Of a stretch of DNA of 64,000 nt, positions 29,689 through 39,453 are shown piece after piece (positions within the stretch are counted from its first letter, which is position 1; each line of letters opens with the position of its first letter). The DNA is from an uncultured Caulobacteraceae bacterium (GTDB lineage Bacteria; Pseudomonadota; Alphaproteobacteria; Caulobacterales; TH1-2): positions 6,038 to 70,037 of the forward strand of contig CALBST010000301.1 in NCBI GenBank assembly GCA_937967425.1, read 5' to 3'. A program made the translations under genes and the position numbers. Below the pieces are notes generated by a model, which saw nothing but the letters and a program-made list of their open reading frames with translations, searched no databases and was not told where the DNA came from.

Positions 29689-30169
29689 TCTGACCGAACA
29701 GCAGAAGACCACGGACGACGTGATCGAGATCGGCGAAATCCTTCGCCGTCTGCCGCATCGCTACCCGTTCCTGCTCATCGACCGCGCCGTCGATTACATC
29801 CCGAACAAGTCCATTCGCGGCATCAAGAACGTCACCATCAACGAGCCATTTTTCCCGGGCCACTTTCCGGGCGCGCCGGTCATGCCGGGCGTGTTGCAGA
29901 TCGAGGCGTTGGCGCAGACGGGCGCCGTGCTGATGTCAAAGACGCTCGATGCCGATATCACCAAGCACCTCATTCTCTTCATGTCCGTCGAAAGCGCGCG
30001 CTTCAAGAAGCCCGTCATGCCCGGCGACACGATGGAGATGTTTGTCGAGGTGCTCTTCCAGCGCCGCAACATCTTTAAGTTCCGCGGCCGTGTCGAAGTG
30101 CGCGGCGAGCTCGCCACGGATTGCGAATTCGCCGCGATGAAGGCCGACCGCCCACAGGATTCGATATGA
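29675..30169 (+). CDS. fabZ: 3-hydroxyacyl-ACP dehydratase FabZ
   Basis: The 164-residue hot-dog-fold enzyme dehydrates 3-hydroxyacyl-ACP in fatty acid elongation and competes with LpxA/LpxD for the same acyl-ACP pool. It shows [10 protein letters not shown], then [20 protein letters not shown] with the catalytic His and Glu. It is embedded in the lpx cluster, overlapping lpxD upstream and lpxA downstream (ATGA). Confidence 0.96.
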   Translation: MKANDLTEQQKTTDDVIEIGEILRRLPHRYPFLLIDRAVDYIPNKSIRGIKNVTINEPFFPGHFPGAPVMPGVLQIEALAQTGAVLMSKTLDADITKHLILFMSVESARFKKPVMPGDTMEMFVEVLFQRRNIFKFRGRVEVRGELATDCEFAAMKADRPQDSI

Positions 30170-30957
30170 GCGCGAAGGTCCACAAAACCGCCGTCGTCGA
30201 CGATAGCGCCGAACTCGGCGCTAACGTGGAGATCGGCCCAGGCTGTGTGATTGGCCCCAACGTGAAGATCGGCGAGGGCACCAAGCTCATCGCGCACGTC
30301 TTCATCGAGAGCCACACCGAACTCGGCAAGGGCAACACCGTCTGGCCGTTCGTAGGCCTCGGCGGCGCGCCGCAGGATCTGTCGTACCGGGGCGAACCGA
30401 CGAAGCTCATCATCGGCGACAACAACGTCATCCGCGAACACGCCACCATTCACCGCGGCACCGTGCGCGGGCGCGGCGTCACGACGGTCGGCAATGATTG
30501 TCTGATCATGGGCAATTGCCACGTCGCCCACGATTGCATCGTCAACAACAACGTCATCATGGCTCAAACCGCGACTATCGGCGGCCACGTTCAAGTCGGC
30601 GACTACGCCTTCCTTGGCGGCCTTTCCGGCGTCCACCAACACGGCCGTGTCGGCCGCTACTCGTTCGTCGGCGCGAGCGCCTTGATGACGACCGATCTCA
30701 TCCCGTTCGGTTCGGCGATCGGCAACCACGCCCACCTCGGCGGCCTCAATGTCGTGGGCCTGAAGCGCCGCGGTTTCTCGCGCGAACAGATCCACGATCT
30801 CCGCGCCGCATATCGTTTGCTGTTCGCAGAAGAAGGCACGTTCCAAGAGCGTGTCGAAGATTGCGTCGAAGCCTATTCCGGCAATCCGCACGTTATGGAA
30901 ATCGTCGATTTCATTCGCGCCGACTCCGCGCGCAATCTCTGCATGCCGCGCGACTGA
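30166..30957 (+). CDS. lpxA: UDP-N-acetylglucosamine acyltransferase
   Basis: The 263-residue enzyme catalyses the first acylation of lipid A synthesis. Hexapeptide repeats fill residues 5-185 (ELGANVEIGPGCVIGPNVKIG), with the catalytic His in NCHVAHDC, and a helical C-terminal domain contains GLKRRGFSREQI. ATG 30166 overlaps the fabZ stop; an earlier in-frame ATG inside fabZ would add 15 unrelated residues. It shares one base with lpxI. Confidence 0.96.
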   Translation: MSAKVHKTAVVDDSAELGANVEIGPGCVIGPNVKIGEGTKLIAHVFIESHTELGKGNTVWPFVGLGGAPQDLSYRGEPTKLIIGDNNVIREHATIHRGTVRGRGVTTVGNDCLIMGNCHVAHDCIVNNNVIMAQTATIGGHVQVGDYAFLGGLSGVHQHGRVGRYSFVGASALMTTDLIPFGSAIGNHAHLGGLNVVGLKRRGFSREQIHDLRAAYRLLFAEEGTFQERVEDCVEAYSGNPHVMEIVDFIRADSARNLCMPRD

Positions 30958-31814
30958 TGAGCGGCTGGCGCAAGCTTGGCGTAATCGCGGGCGGCGGCGA
31001 GCTACCTGTCGTGCTGGCCGAACACCTGGCCGCGACCCAGCGCCCATATTTCATCGCACGCATCACGCCGATGGCGGACTCCGCGCTTGAGGCCCACCCA
31101 GGCGCTGGCCATGGCCTCGGCCAGATGGGCGCCCGCATGGACGCGATCCGCGAAGCCGGCTGCGATGCGGTTGTGCTGATCGGCAAAGTCGAGCGCCCCG
31201 ATCTCAAGACTTTGCAGCTCGACGATGTCGCGATGTCGATGTTGCCGGCCATTCTCGCCGCCATGCCGCAAGGCGATGACGCGCTGCTTCGCGCCGTGCT
31301 GAATGAGCATGAGAAGGCCGGCTTCCGCGTCGTGGGGGCCGAGTCTGTCATGCAAGATTTGCTGGCGACGCCCGGTGCGTGGGGTGCGGTGCAGCCCAAC
31401 GACCAGCACACGCGCGATATCGGCAAGGCAGCCAAAGTCGCCGCCGCCAGCGGCGCCTTCGACATCGGCCAAGGTGTTGTCGTTTGTGATGGGCTCGTGC
31501 TTGCGGTCGAAGCGCAAGAGGGCACCGACGCCATGCTGCGCCGCGTCGCCGAATTGCCGACAACCATTCGTGGCACGCCGCAAGCGCGCCGTGGCGTGCT
31601 GGTGAAGCGGCCGAAACCAATCCAAGAACGCCGCATCGATTTGCCCGTTATCGGCGTCCGCACCATTGAGGGCGCAGCCGCGGCCGGCCTCGCGGGCATC
31701 GCCGTTGAAGCGCAAGGCGCGCTCGCTGTCCGCCGCGCCGACCTCGTCGCCGCCGCCAACCGCACCGGACTCTTCGTTTACGGTTTCACCGCCGACGAAA
31801 CGGACAAGGCGTGA
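30957..31814 (+). CDS. lpxI: UDP-2,3-diacylglucosamine pyrophosphatase LpxI
   Basis: The 285-residue protein is the alphaproteobacterial replacement for LpxH, hydrolysing UDP-diacylglucosamine to lipid X. It begins WRKLGVIAGGGELPVVLAEH and has the C-terminal catalytic-domain stretch VVVCDGLVLAVEAQEGTDAM, matching the LpxI (DUF1009) family. Position between lpxA and lpxB supports this. The ATG overlaps the lpxA stop by one base and the stop overlaps lpxB by four. Confidence 0.93.
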   Translation: MSGWRKLGVIAGGGELPVVLAEHLAATQRPYFIARITPMADSALEAHPGAGHGLGQMGARMDAIREAGCDAVVLIGKVERPDLKTLQLDDVAMSMLPAILAAMPQGDDALLRAVLNEHEKAGFRVVGAESVMQDLLATPGAWGAVQPNDQHTRDIGKAAKVAAASGAFDIGQGVVVCDGLVLAVEAQEGTDAMLRRVAELPTTIRGTPQARRGVLVKRPKPIQERRIDLPVIGVRTIEGAAAAGLAGIAVEAQGALAVRRADLVAAANRTGLFVYGFTADETDKA

Positions 31815-32947
31815 GCAAACGTATTTTCCTCGTAGCTGCGGAATCTTCCGGCGACGCGCTCGGGGCCGATCTCGCCCGCGCGCTCCGTGAACGAGACGCT
31901 TCACTCGATCTGCAGGGCGTCGGTGGCCCGCTGATGGCCGGGCAGGGCATCGCCAGCCAAGCCGACATCAAGGGTCTTGCTGTGCTTGGCTTCATTGACG
32001 GCCTGCTCGCCTATTCGCGCGTCAAAGCCGCTGTCAGTTCGACGGTGGCGGCTATTCTCAAAGCCAAGCCGGACGTGGTCGTCCTGATCGATTCATGGGG
32101 TTTCACGCTCCGTGTGGCGCAAGGCGTTCGCGCTGCCGCGCCCGAGATCAAGCTGGTGAAGTATATCGGCCCGCAAGTGTGGGCGACGCGCCCAGGCCGC
32201 GCCAAGACGCTCGCCGCCGCCGTCGATCACCTGATCTGCATCCACGATTTCGAAGTCCCGTTCTACGAGCCATTTGGCCTCGCCTGCACCGTCTGCGGCC
32301 ATCCCGCACTCGGCCGCTACATACCCGGCGACGGGGCCGCGCTCCGCGCTCGCCAGGGTTTCGCGGCAACGGAGAAGATCATCCTCGTTCTGCCGGGCAG
32401 CCGCAGCGCCGAGATCCGCCGCATTGGTCCAACGCTGTGGGCCGCCGCCGAACTGCTCGATCGTGACCGCGACGTCCGCATCATCACCGTCGCCGCCAAC
32501 AGCGTGCGCGACCAGGTAACGGCGCAAGTGCCCGCCGCAGTCCGCATCCTCGACGAGAGCGAAAAGGAAGACGCCTTCGCCGCCGCCACCGTAGCGCTCG
32601 CGGCGTCGGGCACGGTGACAACCGAAGTCGCGCTGCAAGGCACGCCTGTCGTCGTCGGCTACAAGCTCGGCTGGATCACCTGGGCCATCGCCCGCGCGTT
32701 CTTGTTCAAGGCGAAGTACGCATCGCTGATGAACACCGCCGCCGACGCCGAAGTTGCGCCCGAGTTCATCCAAACCCGCTGCACGCCCGAGAACATCGCA
32801 GCCGCTGCAGCCCCGTTACTCGACAGCGAAGACGCCCGCGAAGCACAAGTCCGCGCCCAGGATGAAGCGCTCGCAAAGATGGGACGCGGCGGCACGCCCG
32901 CAAGCGACATCGCCGCGGACGCGGTGCTGAAGACTTTGGCGAAATAG
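31811..32947 (+). CDS. lpxB: Lipid-A-disaccharide synthase
   Basis: The 378-residue GT-B-fold glycosyltransferase (family GT19) joins lipid X and UDP-diacylglucosamine into the lipid A disaccharide at the inner membrane. It shows the N-terminal VAAESSGDALGADLARAL, GVGGPLMAGQG, VLIDSWGFTLRVA, and LVLPGSRSAEIRR in the second half. The start is GTG overlapping the lpxI stop. It is the last gene of the rpsB-to-lpxB run and is followed by a long palindrome. Confidence 0.96.
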   Translation: MSKRIFLVAAESSGDALGADLARALRERDASLDLQGVGGPLMAGQGIASQADIKGLAVLGFIDGLLAYSRVKAAVSSTVAAILKAKPDVVVLIDSWGFTLRVAQGVRAAAPEIKLVKYIGPQVWATRPGRAKTLAAAVDHLICIHDFEVPFYEPFGLACTVCGHPALGRYIPGDGAALRARQGFAATEKIILVLPGSRSAEIRRIGPTLWAAAELLDRDRDVRIITVAANSVRDQVTAQVPAAVRILDESEKEDAFAAATVALAASGTVTTEVALQGTPVVVGYKLGWITWAIARAFLFKAKYASLMNTAADAEVAPEFIQTRCTPENIAAAAAPLLDSEDAREAQVRAQDEALAKMGRGGTPASDIAADAVLKTLAK

Positions 32948-32956
32948 TTCTTTGTC

Positions 32957-33004
32957 TCTCATTCCGGCCGGAGGCGCGGCACGCGCCATAGAGCCGGAAT
33001 GAGA
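32957..33004. repeat. Nested palindrome between convergent lpxB and gltA
   Basis: Outer arms TCTCATTCCGGC (32957-32968) and GCCGGAATGAGA (32993-33004) pair perfectly over 12 bases; inside them GGCGCG and CGCGCC form a second stem. It lies 9 bases after the lpxB stop and 11 bases before the gltA stop. The CATTCCGG core resembles dispersed intergenic palindromes of alphaproteobacteria, and the position suits a bidirectional terminator. Confidence 0.7.
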
Positions 33005-33015
33005 AATGGAAGGTA

Positions 33016-34323
33016 TTAACCGCGCTTGCCGCGCTCGACGTAGTCGCGCTTTGGCGCGCCGGTATAGACCTGACGTGGACGGCCGATCTTCTGGCTCTCG
33101 TCCTCCATCATCTCGGTCCATTGCGCGATCCAGCCCACCGTGCGCGCCACCGCGAACAGCACCGTAAACATCGAAGTCGGGAAGCCCATCGCGCGCAGCG
33201 TGATGCCCGAATAGAAATCGATATTGGGATAGAGCTTGCGGCTGATGAAATACTCGTCGCTCAGCGCAATCCGCTCGAGTTCCATGGCGACCTTCAGCGT
33301 CGGATTGTCGAGGCCGCCGGTTTCCTTCAGCACGGCGTGGCAGAGCTTCTGCATCGCCTTCGCGCGCGGATCGTAGTTTTTATAGACGCGGTGCCCGAAG
33401 CCCATCAGGCGCACGTCGTCGTTCGGATCTTTCACGCGTTTGATGAACTCGGGGATCTTATCGACCGTCCCGATCTCTTCGAGCATGTTGAGCGCTGCCT
33501 CATTGGCGCCGCCATGCGCCGGGCCCCAAAGGCAGGCGATGCCCGAGGAGATGCACGCAAACGGATTGGCGCCCGAAGAGCCGGCGAGACGCACGGTCGA
33601 CGTCGAAGCATTTTGCTCGTGATCGGCGTGCAGAATGAAGAACACGTCCATCGCGCGCGCCAGCACCGGATTGACCTTGTAGTCTTCGGCCGGCACCGCA
33701 AAGCACTGGCGCAGGAAGTTCGACGCATAGTCGAGCTCGTTGCGCGGCGAAACGAATGGCTGGCCGATCGAGTATTTGAATGCGCGGGCCGCGATCGTCG
33801 GCATCTTCGCAATCAGGCGATGGCTGGCGATGGTGCGTTGCTGCGGATCGTTGATGTCGGTGCTGTCGTGATAGAAGGCAGCCAGCGCGCCGACCGTGCC
33901 GACCATGATCGCCATCGGGTGCGCATCACGGCGGAAGCCTTCGAAGAAGCGATCGAACTGCGAGTGCAGCATCGTGTGATAGGTGATGTTCTTCTCGAAG
34001 CGCTGATACTCCGCTTCGCTCGGCAATTCGCCGTTCGCGAGCAGGTAGCAAACCTCCAGGAAGTTCGAGTGCTCAGCGAGCTGATCGATCGGGTAGCCGC
34101 GATAGAGCAGCACGCCCTCATCGCCATCGATGTAGGTGATCTGGCTTTCGCAGGAGGCGGTCGAGGTAAAGCCAGGGTCGAAGGTGAAAACGCCCGTTTG
34201 CGAATAGAGCTTGCGGATATCGACGACGTCCGGCCCGACCGTGCCGCCATACACCGGCAGCTCCAGCTGCTTGTTGTTCACGGTGATCGTGGCCGAAGGC
34301 TTCTTAATGATTTTGCTTTCCAT
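33016..34323 (-). CDS. gltA: Citrate synthase
   Basis: The 435-residue enzyme condenses acetyl-CoA and oxaloacetate, entering the TCA cycle. It carries the N-terminal small domain of the type II hexameric enzymes, then [10 protein letters not shown] (catalytic His), [12 protein letters not shown], and [15 protein letters not shown] with the active-site Asp region [10 protein letters not shown]. It follows gltX by 12 bases on the same strand, so the two form a unit; convergent with lpxB. Confidence 0.96.
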   Translation of the reverse strand: MESKIIKKPSATITVNNKQLELPVYGGTVGPDVVDIRKLYSQTGVFTFDPGFTSTASCESQITYIDGDEGVLLYRGYPIDQLAEHSNFLEVCYLLANGELPSEAEYQRFEKNITYHTMLHSQFDRFFEGFRRDAHPMAIMVGTVGALAAFYHDSTDINDPQQRTIASHRLIAKMPTIAARAFKYSIGQPFVSPRNELDYASNFLRQCFAVPAEDYKVNPVLARAMDVFFILHADHEQNASTSTVRLAGSSGANPFACISSGIACLWGPAHGGANEAALNMLEEIGTVDKIPEFIKRVKDPNDDVRLMGFGHRVYKNYDPRAKAMQKLCHAVLKETGGLDNPTLKVAMELERIALSDEYFISRKLYPNIDFYSGITLRAMGFPTSMFTVLFAVARTVGWIAQWTEMMEDESQKIGRPRQVYTGAPKRDYVERGKRG

Positions 34324-34335
34324 CGCCGAACTTCC

Positions 34336-35724
34336 TCAAACTTGATCCGCGATCCGCGCCAACGCTTCCTCACGGCCTAACAATTCCAGCGTCTGGCCCA
34401 GGTCCGGAGAAGGTGTGCCGCCCGTGAGCGCCGCCCTCAAACCTGGGCCGATTTGTCCTAAGCCAACGCCCTCGCTGGTAGCGAAAGCCTTAAGCGCGCT
34501 GCCAAGTGATACATGGTCCCACGATGGCTCTTTTTCGAGCGCGACACGCAGGCGCGAAAGACGTGGCTTGAAGTCGTCGTTGAGCAGCTTTTTCGCTGCG
34601 TCGTCAAGCGTTAGCGGTCGTTTCGCCAAAACGAAGCGCGCCTGTTCTGCAAGCTCCGGAATGGTCTTTGCCCGCTTTTTCAGCACGGGGATGGCGCGCG
34701 CCAAAGCAGCGGCCGAGTCGTCGCTCAAAGGCGCATCACCGCGCGCCTTCATGTGCTCTTCGACGAGGCGTGTCACACGCGCGTCATCCGCCAAAGCAAG
34801 GAAGTGCGCGTTGACGGAATCGAGCTTCTTGAAATCGAGACGAGAGGGCGCTTTGCCGATCTGGCCGATCTCGAACTGTGGCGCCGCTTCTTCTTTGGTG
34901 AGAATCTCATCGTGCCCCGGGCTCCAGCCCAGCCGCATGAGGTACGCGTTCATCGCTTCTGGCAAATAGCCCATGTCGCGCCACTCGTGCACGGCCTGGG
35001 CGCCATGGCGCTTCGAGAGCTTCTTGCCGTCCTCACCGTGGATGAGCGGGACGTGCGCAAACAGCGGCGGCGTCCAATCCATCGCACGATAAATCACGAT
35101 CTGACGCGCGGCATTGGTGAGGTGGTCATCGCCGCGGATCACATGCGTGACGCCCATGTCGTAATCGTCGACCACGACTGAAAGCATGTACGTCGGATTC
35201 CCGTCCGCCCGCAGCATCACCAGGTCATCGATATCGCGCGCCTTGATGCGCACGTCGCCTTGTATGAGGTCTGCGTTGACGACCTCGCCGTCATCGGGCG
35301 CTCGCAGGCGGACTGTGAACGGCGCGTCCGGCGAAGGCGGCGCCTTGCCATCACGATAGGGCGATCGAATAGCGCGGCCTTCGGCGTGCGCCAGATTACG
35401 CTGCTCTTCCTGTTCCTCGGCCGTCATGTAGCAGCGGAACGCCGTGCCGCGCGCGATCATCTCCTCGGCCGCTTCGCGGTGCCGCGGCGCGCGCGCGAAC
35501 TGATAAATGGTCTGGCCGTCGTGCTTGAGACCGAGCCATTCCATGCCGTCGAGGATGGCCGCGATCGCCTCTGGCGTGGAGCGGGCGCGGTCCGTGTCCT
35601 CGATCCGCAGCAGGAAGGTGCCGCCCATCTTCTTGGCGAACAGCCAGTTGAAAAGGGCCGTGCGCGCGCCTCCGATATGGAGGTAGCCTGTGGGAGAAGG
35701 GGCGAAGCGTGTGACGACGCTCAT
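34336..35724 (-). CDS. gltX: Glutamyl-tRNA synthetase
   Basis: The 462-residue class I enzyme charges tRNA with glutamate. The HIGH-type motif is in FAPSPTGYLHIGGARTALFN and the KMSKS-type motif in KKLSKRHGA (about residue 240). I place the start at ATG 35724; the longer frame adds 15 residues without similarity. Alphaproteobacteria lacking GlnRS usually hold two GltX copies, one of which also charges tRNA-Gln; which role this has is not visible. Its 5' end overlaps divergent comEC. Confidence 0.95.
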   Translation of the reverse strand: MSVVTRFAPSPTGYLHIGGARTALFNWLFAKKMGGTFLLRIEDTDRARSTPEAIAAILDGMEWLGLKHDGQTIYQFARAPRHREAAEEMIARGTAFRCYMTAEEQEEQRNLAHAEGRAIRSPYRDGKAPPSPDAPFTVRLRAPDDGEVVNADLIQGDVRIKARDIDDLVMLRADGNPTYMLSVVVDDYDMGVTHVIRGDDHLTNAARQIVIYRAMDWTPPLFAHVPLIHGEDGKKLSKRHGAQAVHEWRDMGYLPEAMNAYLMRLGWSPGHDEILTKEEAAPQFEIGQIGKAPSRLDFKKLDSVNAHFLALADDARVTRLVEEHMKARGDAPLSDDSAAALARAIPVLKKRAKTIPELAEQARFVLAKRPLTLDDAAKKLLNDDFKPRLSRLRVALEKEPSWDHVSLGSALKAFATSEGVGLGQIGPGLRAALTGGTPSPDLGQTLELLGREEALARIADQV

Positions 35725-37915
35725 CGGGGGGAATTCGGCAGGGTGGTCAAAGCGCGCGCGTGGTAGCACGCGTCTGGCGCTTTCTCCTAGCCGCGCCCTG
35801 GAAGCCGTCTGGGCGCTTCAGCGCGACCGCTGGATCCTCTGGCTGGCGCCCGCCATGATGGCCGGCTGCGCGACTTGGCTGTTGGCGCCAGCCGACCCGC
35901 CCATCTGGCTTGGCGCCGCCGCGTTCGTTCTTGGGATCGCCGCCAGCTTTGGGCTCGCGGCGCTGCCGCATGCGCGTCCAACCGGCTGGCAAATCACGCT
36001 GCGTCGATGTCTGGGTGGGCTCTGCGCGCTCATCGCCGCCGCCGGTCTCGGCGCCATCGCGGCGCAAGTCCGGACCGCCGTGGTCGCCCAGCCGGCGATC
36101 CCGGTGAGCGAGGAACCACGCGCCGTCGAAGGCTGGGTCGTCGCCAACGAGATCAACGACAACGGTCCGCGCCTTCGCTTGCTCGTGCGCAGCATCGAAG
36201 GCGTCGCCGATCCGCCCCGTTACGTCCGCATGTCGGTCGCGGAAGCGGGACTGCTCACGCCTGGCCGCGCCGCACGCTGCTTCGGCGTGCTGGGGCCACC
36301 CGCAGGTCCGATGGCGCCTGGCGCCTACGACTTCGCACGCCGCGCCTATTTCGAACGGCTCGGCGCCACAGGCTTCGCCTTCGGCCGTTGCCGCCCGGAG
36401 AACTTCGAACCACCGAATGCATGGCTCGACCGCCAACGCCTGCAGCTCGCCGCGATGCGCAGCGATCTCTCCGCATCAATCCAGGACGCCGCGCCGGGAA
36501 GAGGCGGCGCCATCGCCGCCGCCCTGATCTCCGGCGACCGCAGCGCCATCGACCGCGACACCAACGAAATCCTGTTCAACGCCGGCCTCGGGCATTTGCT
36601 CTCCGTCTCCGGCATTCACATGAGCATCGTCGGCGGCCTGGTGTTTGCGCTGCTGCTCTGGGGCCTCTCGCTGATTTCGCCGCTTGCGTTGCGCTTTCCA
36701 GTCAAGAAGCTCGCCGCGATCGGCGCGCTGTTTGCGGTGCTCGCTTATCTCATCGTCTCCGGCATCAACGTGCCGGCGCTGCGTTCTTTCATCATGGCTG
36801 CCGTCGCCTTCGGCGCGATCCTCCTGGATCGTCCAGCGATCTCGATGCGGGGCCTCGGGCTTGCTGCTTTCATCGTCGTGCTGCTGTTTCCGGAATCGGT
36901 TCTCGAACCCGGCTTCCAGATGTCGTTTGCCGCGACCATGGCGCTCGTCGCGCTCTTCGAAATGCTGAAGCGCGCCCCGCACGAACCGGCCTTGCCCACG
37001 CCCGGGCCGCTCATCGGCGCCATGCAATGGGCCGTGAAGGGCGTGGGCGGCGTCATTCTCATCGCCTTTGTCGCCGGCCTCGCGACCGACCCGTTCGCGA
37101 TCTACCACTTCCAACGTTTCGCGCTCTATTCGCTGCCCGCGAATCTTCTCGCCGAACCCATTTTGTCCTTCATTGTCGCGCCCGCCGCGATCCTCGCCGC
37201 CGTGCTCACGCCGTTCGGTCTGGGAGACCCCGCGCTACAAGCCATGGCCAGCGGCCTCGATCTCATCGCCGCCATCGGCCAGACCTTCGGCGAGCGGCCT
37301 GAGGCGATCCGGGCTGTGCCAAAGCCATCGGAAGTTTCGTTTCTCGTCTGCGTATTGGCGCTCACTTGGGCTTGCCTGTGGCGTGGCGCATTGCGTTGGT
37401 TCAGCGTGCCGATCTTTCTAGTGAGCGTCGCGCTCTATGTCGCGACGCCTCGACCGGTGGCCGCGTTCGACGCCGATCTGCGCGCCATCTTTGTGCGCGA
37501 GCCTGATCGCTGGACGCTGCTTGCGGGCAGTGGGCGCTCCGCTTACGCACGCGAGCGGCTCGGCGCCATGCTCGGCCTCACACCCGCAGAAACCGAACGC
37601 CTCGCGCCACCCGAAGCCTGCGGCGAAGCGCTCTGCCAATGGCAGACGAGCCAACGTGCAATCTTCTTCGTTCGCGACGCAGCCGCCTTTGAACGCGCCT
37701 GCGCGCCGCGCGCTATCGTCATCGCCGAAACGGAAACGCCCGCGGACTATGCCATACGCTGCCAACTGGCCGCGCTCATCACCCGAGAGAGCATTGCGCG
37801 ACTCGGCGGCGCCACGATCACCGAAACCCCGGTCGGCCCACGCATCGCCCGCGCTTGGCCGCAAGAGATAGAGCGCCCCTGGACGCCGCGAGTTCGAACA
37901 GCAGAGCGCGAGTAA
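35690..37915 (+). CDS. comEC: ComEC/Rec2 family DNA uptake channel protein
   Basis: The 741-residue polytopic inner-membrane protein has an N-terminal hydrophobic pair (about 50-120), an OB-like DUF4131 region (about 130-230), and the competence domain with LISGDRSAIDRDTNEILFNAGLGHLLSVSG, parts of which are the family signature. The usual C-terminal metallo-beta-lactamase motif HxHxDH is absent; a shorter soluble tail of about 140 residues takes its place. GTG 35690 is preceded by GGAGGT five bases away, so I keep it although it overlaps divergent gltX by 35 bases. Single-strand DNA import is inferred. Confidence 0.88.
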   Translation: MGEGAKRVTTLIGGNSAGWSKRARGSTRLALSPSRALEAVWALQRDRWILWLAPAMMAGCATWLLAPADPPIWLGAAAFVLGIAASFGLAALPHARPTGWQITLRRCLGGLCALIAAAGLGAIAAQVRTAVVAQPAIPVSEEPRAVEGWVVANEINDNGPRLRLLVRSIEGVADPPRYVRMSVAEAGLLTPGRAARCFGVLGPPAGPMAPGAYDFARRAYFERLGATGFAFGRCRPENFEPPNAWLDRQRLQLAAMRSDLSASIQDAAPGRGGAIAAALISGDRSAIDRDTNEILFNAGLGHLLSVSGIHMSIVGGLVFALLLWGLSLISPLALRFPVKKLAAIGALFAVLAYLIVSGINVPALRSFIMAAVAFGAILLDRPAISMRGLGLAAFIVVLLFPESVLEPGFQMSFAATMALVALFEMLKRAPHEPALPTPGPLIGAMQWAVKGVGGVILIAFVAGLATDPFAIYHFQRFALYSLPANLLAEPILSFIVAPAAILAAVLTPFGLGDPALQAMASGLDLIAAIGQTFGERPEAIRAVPKPSEVSFLVCVLALTWACLWRGALRWFSVPIFLVSVALYVATPRPVAAFDADLRAIFVREPDRWTLLAGSGRSAYARERLGAMLGLTPAETERLAPPEACGEALCQWQTSQRAIFFVRDAAAFERACAPRAIVIAETETPADYAIRCQLAALITRESIARLGGATITETPVGPRIARAWPQEIERPWTPRVRTAERE

Positions 37916-37918
37916 CGC

Positions 37919-38602
37919 CTACGAGTAGCGGCGGATCATCGCCACCAACTTGCCCTGCACGCGCACGCGATCGGGACCAAAGATCCGCGTCTCGTACGCC
38001 GGGTTCGCCGCTTCCAGCGCAATCGAATTGCCGCGCTTGCGCAGCCGCTTCAGCGTCGCTTCCTCGTTGTCGACCAGTGCGACGACAATATCGCCGCTGT
38101 CGGCCGTCTCGGAGCGCTTAATGATCACGACATCGCCGTCCAGGATGCCGGCCTGGATCATCGAGTCGCCTTTGACTTCGAGCGCGAAGTGATCGCCTGA
38201 GCCCAGCAAATCTTCCGGCGGCGTGATGCGCCCGACTTCGGATTGGATCGCCTCGATCGGCACACCGGCGGCGATTTGACCAAGAATGGGGATGCCCGCG
38301 CCATTGCCGCCGCCGTTCGAGCGGCCTTCACCGACAACCGACGGCCTAAATGATTGCCGCCCCTTTGGCGGCGCCGCGGGCGCTGCGCTATCGGGCAGTT
38401 TCAACACTTCGAGCGCCCGCGCCCGGTGGGGCAGGCGGCGCAGGAAACCGCGCTCCTCGAGCGCTGTAATCAACCGGTGGATGCCCGACTTGGACGCCAG
38501 GTCGAGCGCCTCCTTCATCTCGTCGAAGGAGGGCGAAACGCCCGTCTCTTTGATCCGCTCGTGGATGTAGAGCAGCAGTTCTTTTTGTTTCGCTGTCAGC
38601 AT
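37919..38602 (-). CDS. lexA: SOS repressor LexA
   Basis: The 227-residue repressor has an N-terminal winged HTH ([17 protein letters not shown] to about residue 65), a linker, and an S24 self-cleaving domain: the scissile Ala-Gly is in [11 protein letters not shown], the catalytic Ser in [15 protein letters not shown], and the Lys in [11 protein letters not shown]. The linker is longer than in E. coli, typical of alphaproteobacteria. A promoter with an overlapping SOS box lies upstream, so it represses itself. Convergent with comEC, 3 bases apart. Confidence 0.96.
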   Translation of the reverse strand: MLTAKQKELLLYIHERIKETGVSPSFDEMKEALDLASKSGIHRLITALEERGFLRRLPHRARALEVLKLPDSAAPAAPPKGRQSFRPSVVGEGRSNGGGNGAGIPILGQIAAGVPIEAIQSEVGRITPPEDLLGSGDHFALEVKGDSMIQAGILDGDVVIIKRSETADSGDIVVALVDNEEATLKRLRKRGNSIALEAANPAYETRIFGPDRVRVQGKLVAMIRRYS

Positions 38603-38634
38603 GACCTGGGACCAAATGGTGAACGATATCGCGT

Positions 38635-38664
38635 TCTATATCCGTTCCAAGGGTCGGGTCAAGT
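38635..38664 (-). promoter_or_regulatory. lexA promoter with overlapping SOS box
   Basis: On the minus strand TTGACC (38659-38664) and TATAGA (38637-38642) are spaced by 16 bases, a good vegetative promoter. The plus strand of 38635-38649 reads GTTC-N7-GTTC, the LexA box of Alphaproteobacteria, covering the -10. LexA bound here would block RNA polymerase, giving autoregulation. The promoter lies between the trpC stop and lexA, so lexA is transcribed independently of trp. Confidence 0.85.
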
Positions 38665-38673
38665 CCAGTTTAG

Positions 38674-39453
38674 TTAACGGCCAAGTAGTGCTTTCGTCGC
38701 TGCTTCAACATCATCTTGGCGCATCAAACTCTCACCCACGAGAAACGCGCGCGCCCCCGCCGCAGACAAACGCACGATATCTTCGTGCGTGAAAATGCCG
38801 GACTCTGAGACAAGCAAAACGTCTGCAGGCGCCATCGCCGCTAAACGCTCGGTGACGCCGAGATCGGTCTCGAAGGTCGCAAGCGATCGGTTGTTTACGC
38901 CGATGAGCTTGAACCCCATGCGCAACGCCCGCGCCATTTCGCGCTCGTCGTGGACTTCAACGAGCGCATCCATCTCGAACGCCTCAGCTGCATCGTTGAG
39001 ATCCGACGCTAAAGCGTCATCCACCGCCGCCATGATGATCAAAATCGCATCGGCGCCGATCGCGCGGCTCTCCGCGATTTGCCATTCGTCGATCATGAAG
39101 TCCTTGCGCAGCACCGGCAAAGCACATGCCTTGCGCGCGGCGATCAGGAAGTCCTCATGCCCTTGAAAGCTGGGCGCATCCGTCAGCACTGAAAGGCAGG
39201 CGGCGCCGCCGTCGGCATAGTCCAGCGCCAATTCCGGCGGATCGAAATCCGCCCGGATAAGTCCTTTCGACGGGCTTGCCTTCTTGATTTCAGCGATGAG
39301 GGCAGGGCCGTCACTCTCTCGAAGAGCGCGTACAAAGCCGCGTGGCCGCGTCTGCTTGCGGATCGCGGCATCGAGCGCCTCCTGCGCCAACGCCTTTTTC
39401 CGCGCCGCCACCTCGTCGCGCTTGTAGGCGATGATCTTCTCCAGCACGCTCAT
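38674..39453 (-). CDS. trpC: Indole-3-glycerol phosphate synthase
   Basis: The 259-residue TIM-barrel enzyme closes the indole ring in tryptophan synthesis. It starts [19 protein letters not shown] and has [12 protein letters not shown] (catalytic Lys), [13 protein letters not shown], and [15 protein letters not shown], then SESGI. It is not fused to TrpF. The start overlaps the trpD stop by four bases. Confidence 0.96.
   Translation of the reverse strand: MSVLEKIIAYKRDEVAARKKALAQEALDAAIRKQTRPRGFVRALRESDGPALIAEIKKASPSKGLIRADFDPPELALDYADGGAACLSVLTDAPSFQGHEDFLIAARKACALPVLRKDFMIDEWQIAESRAIGADAILIIMAAVDDALASDLNDAAEAFEMDALVEVHDEREMARALRMGFKLIGVNNRSLATFETDLGVTERLAAMAPADVLLVSESGIFTHEDIVRLSAAGARAFLVGESLMRQDDVEAATKALLGR

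Noticed and set aside
29794..31047. 417-codon minus-strand frame opposite fabZ/lpxA
   Set aside because: It is the antisense of hexapeptide-repeat coding DNA, which gives repeating Asp/Ala-rich text; the lpx genes are unambiguous.
33121..34380. 419-codon plus-strand frame opposite gltA
   Set aside because: Antisense to a clear citrate synthase; no domain or start signal.
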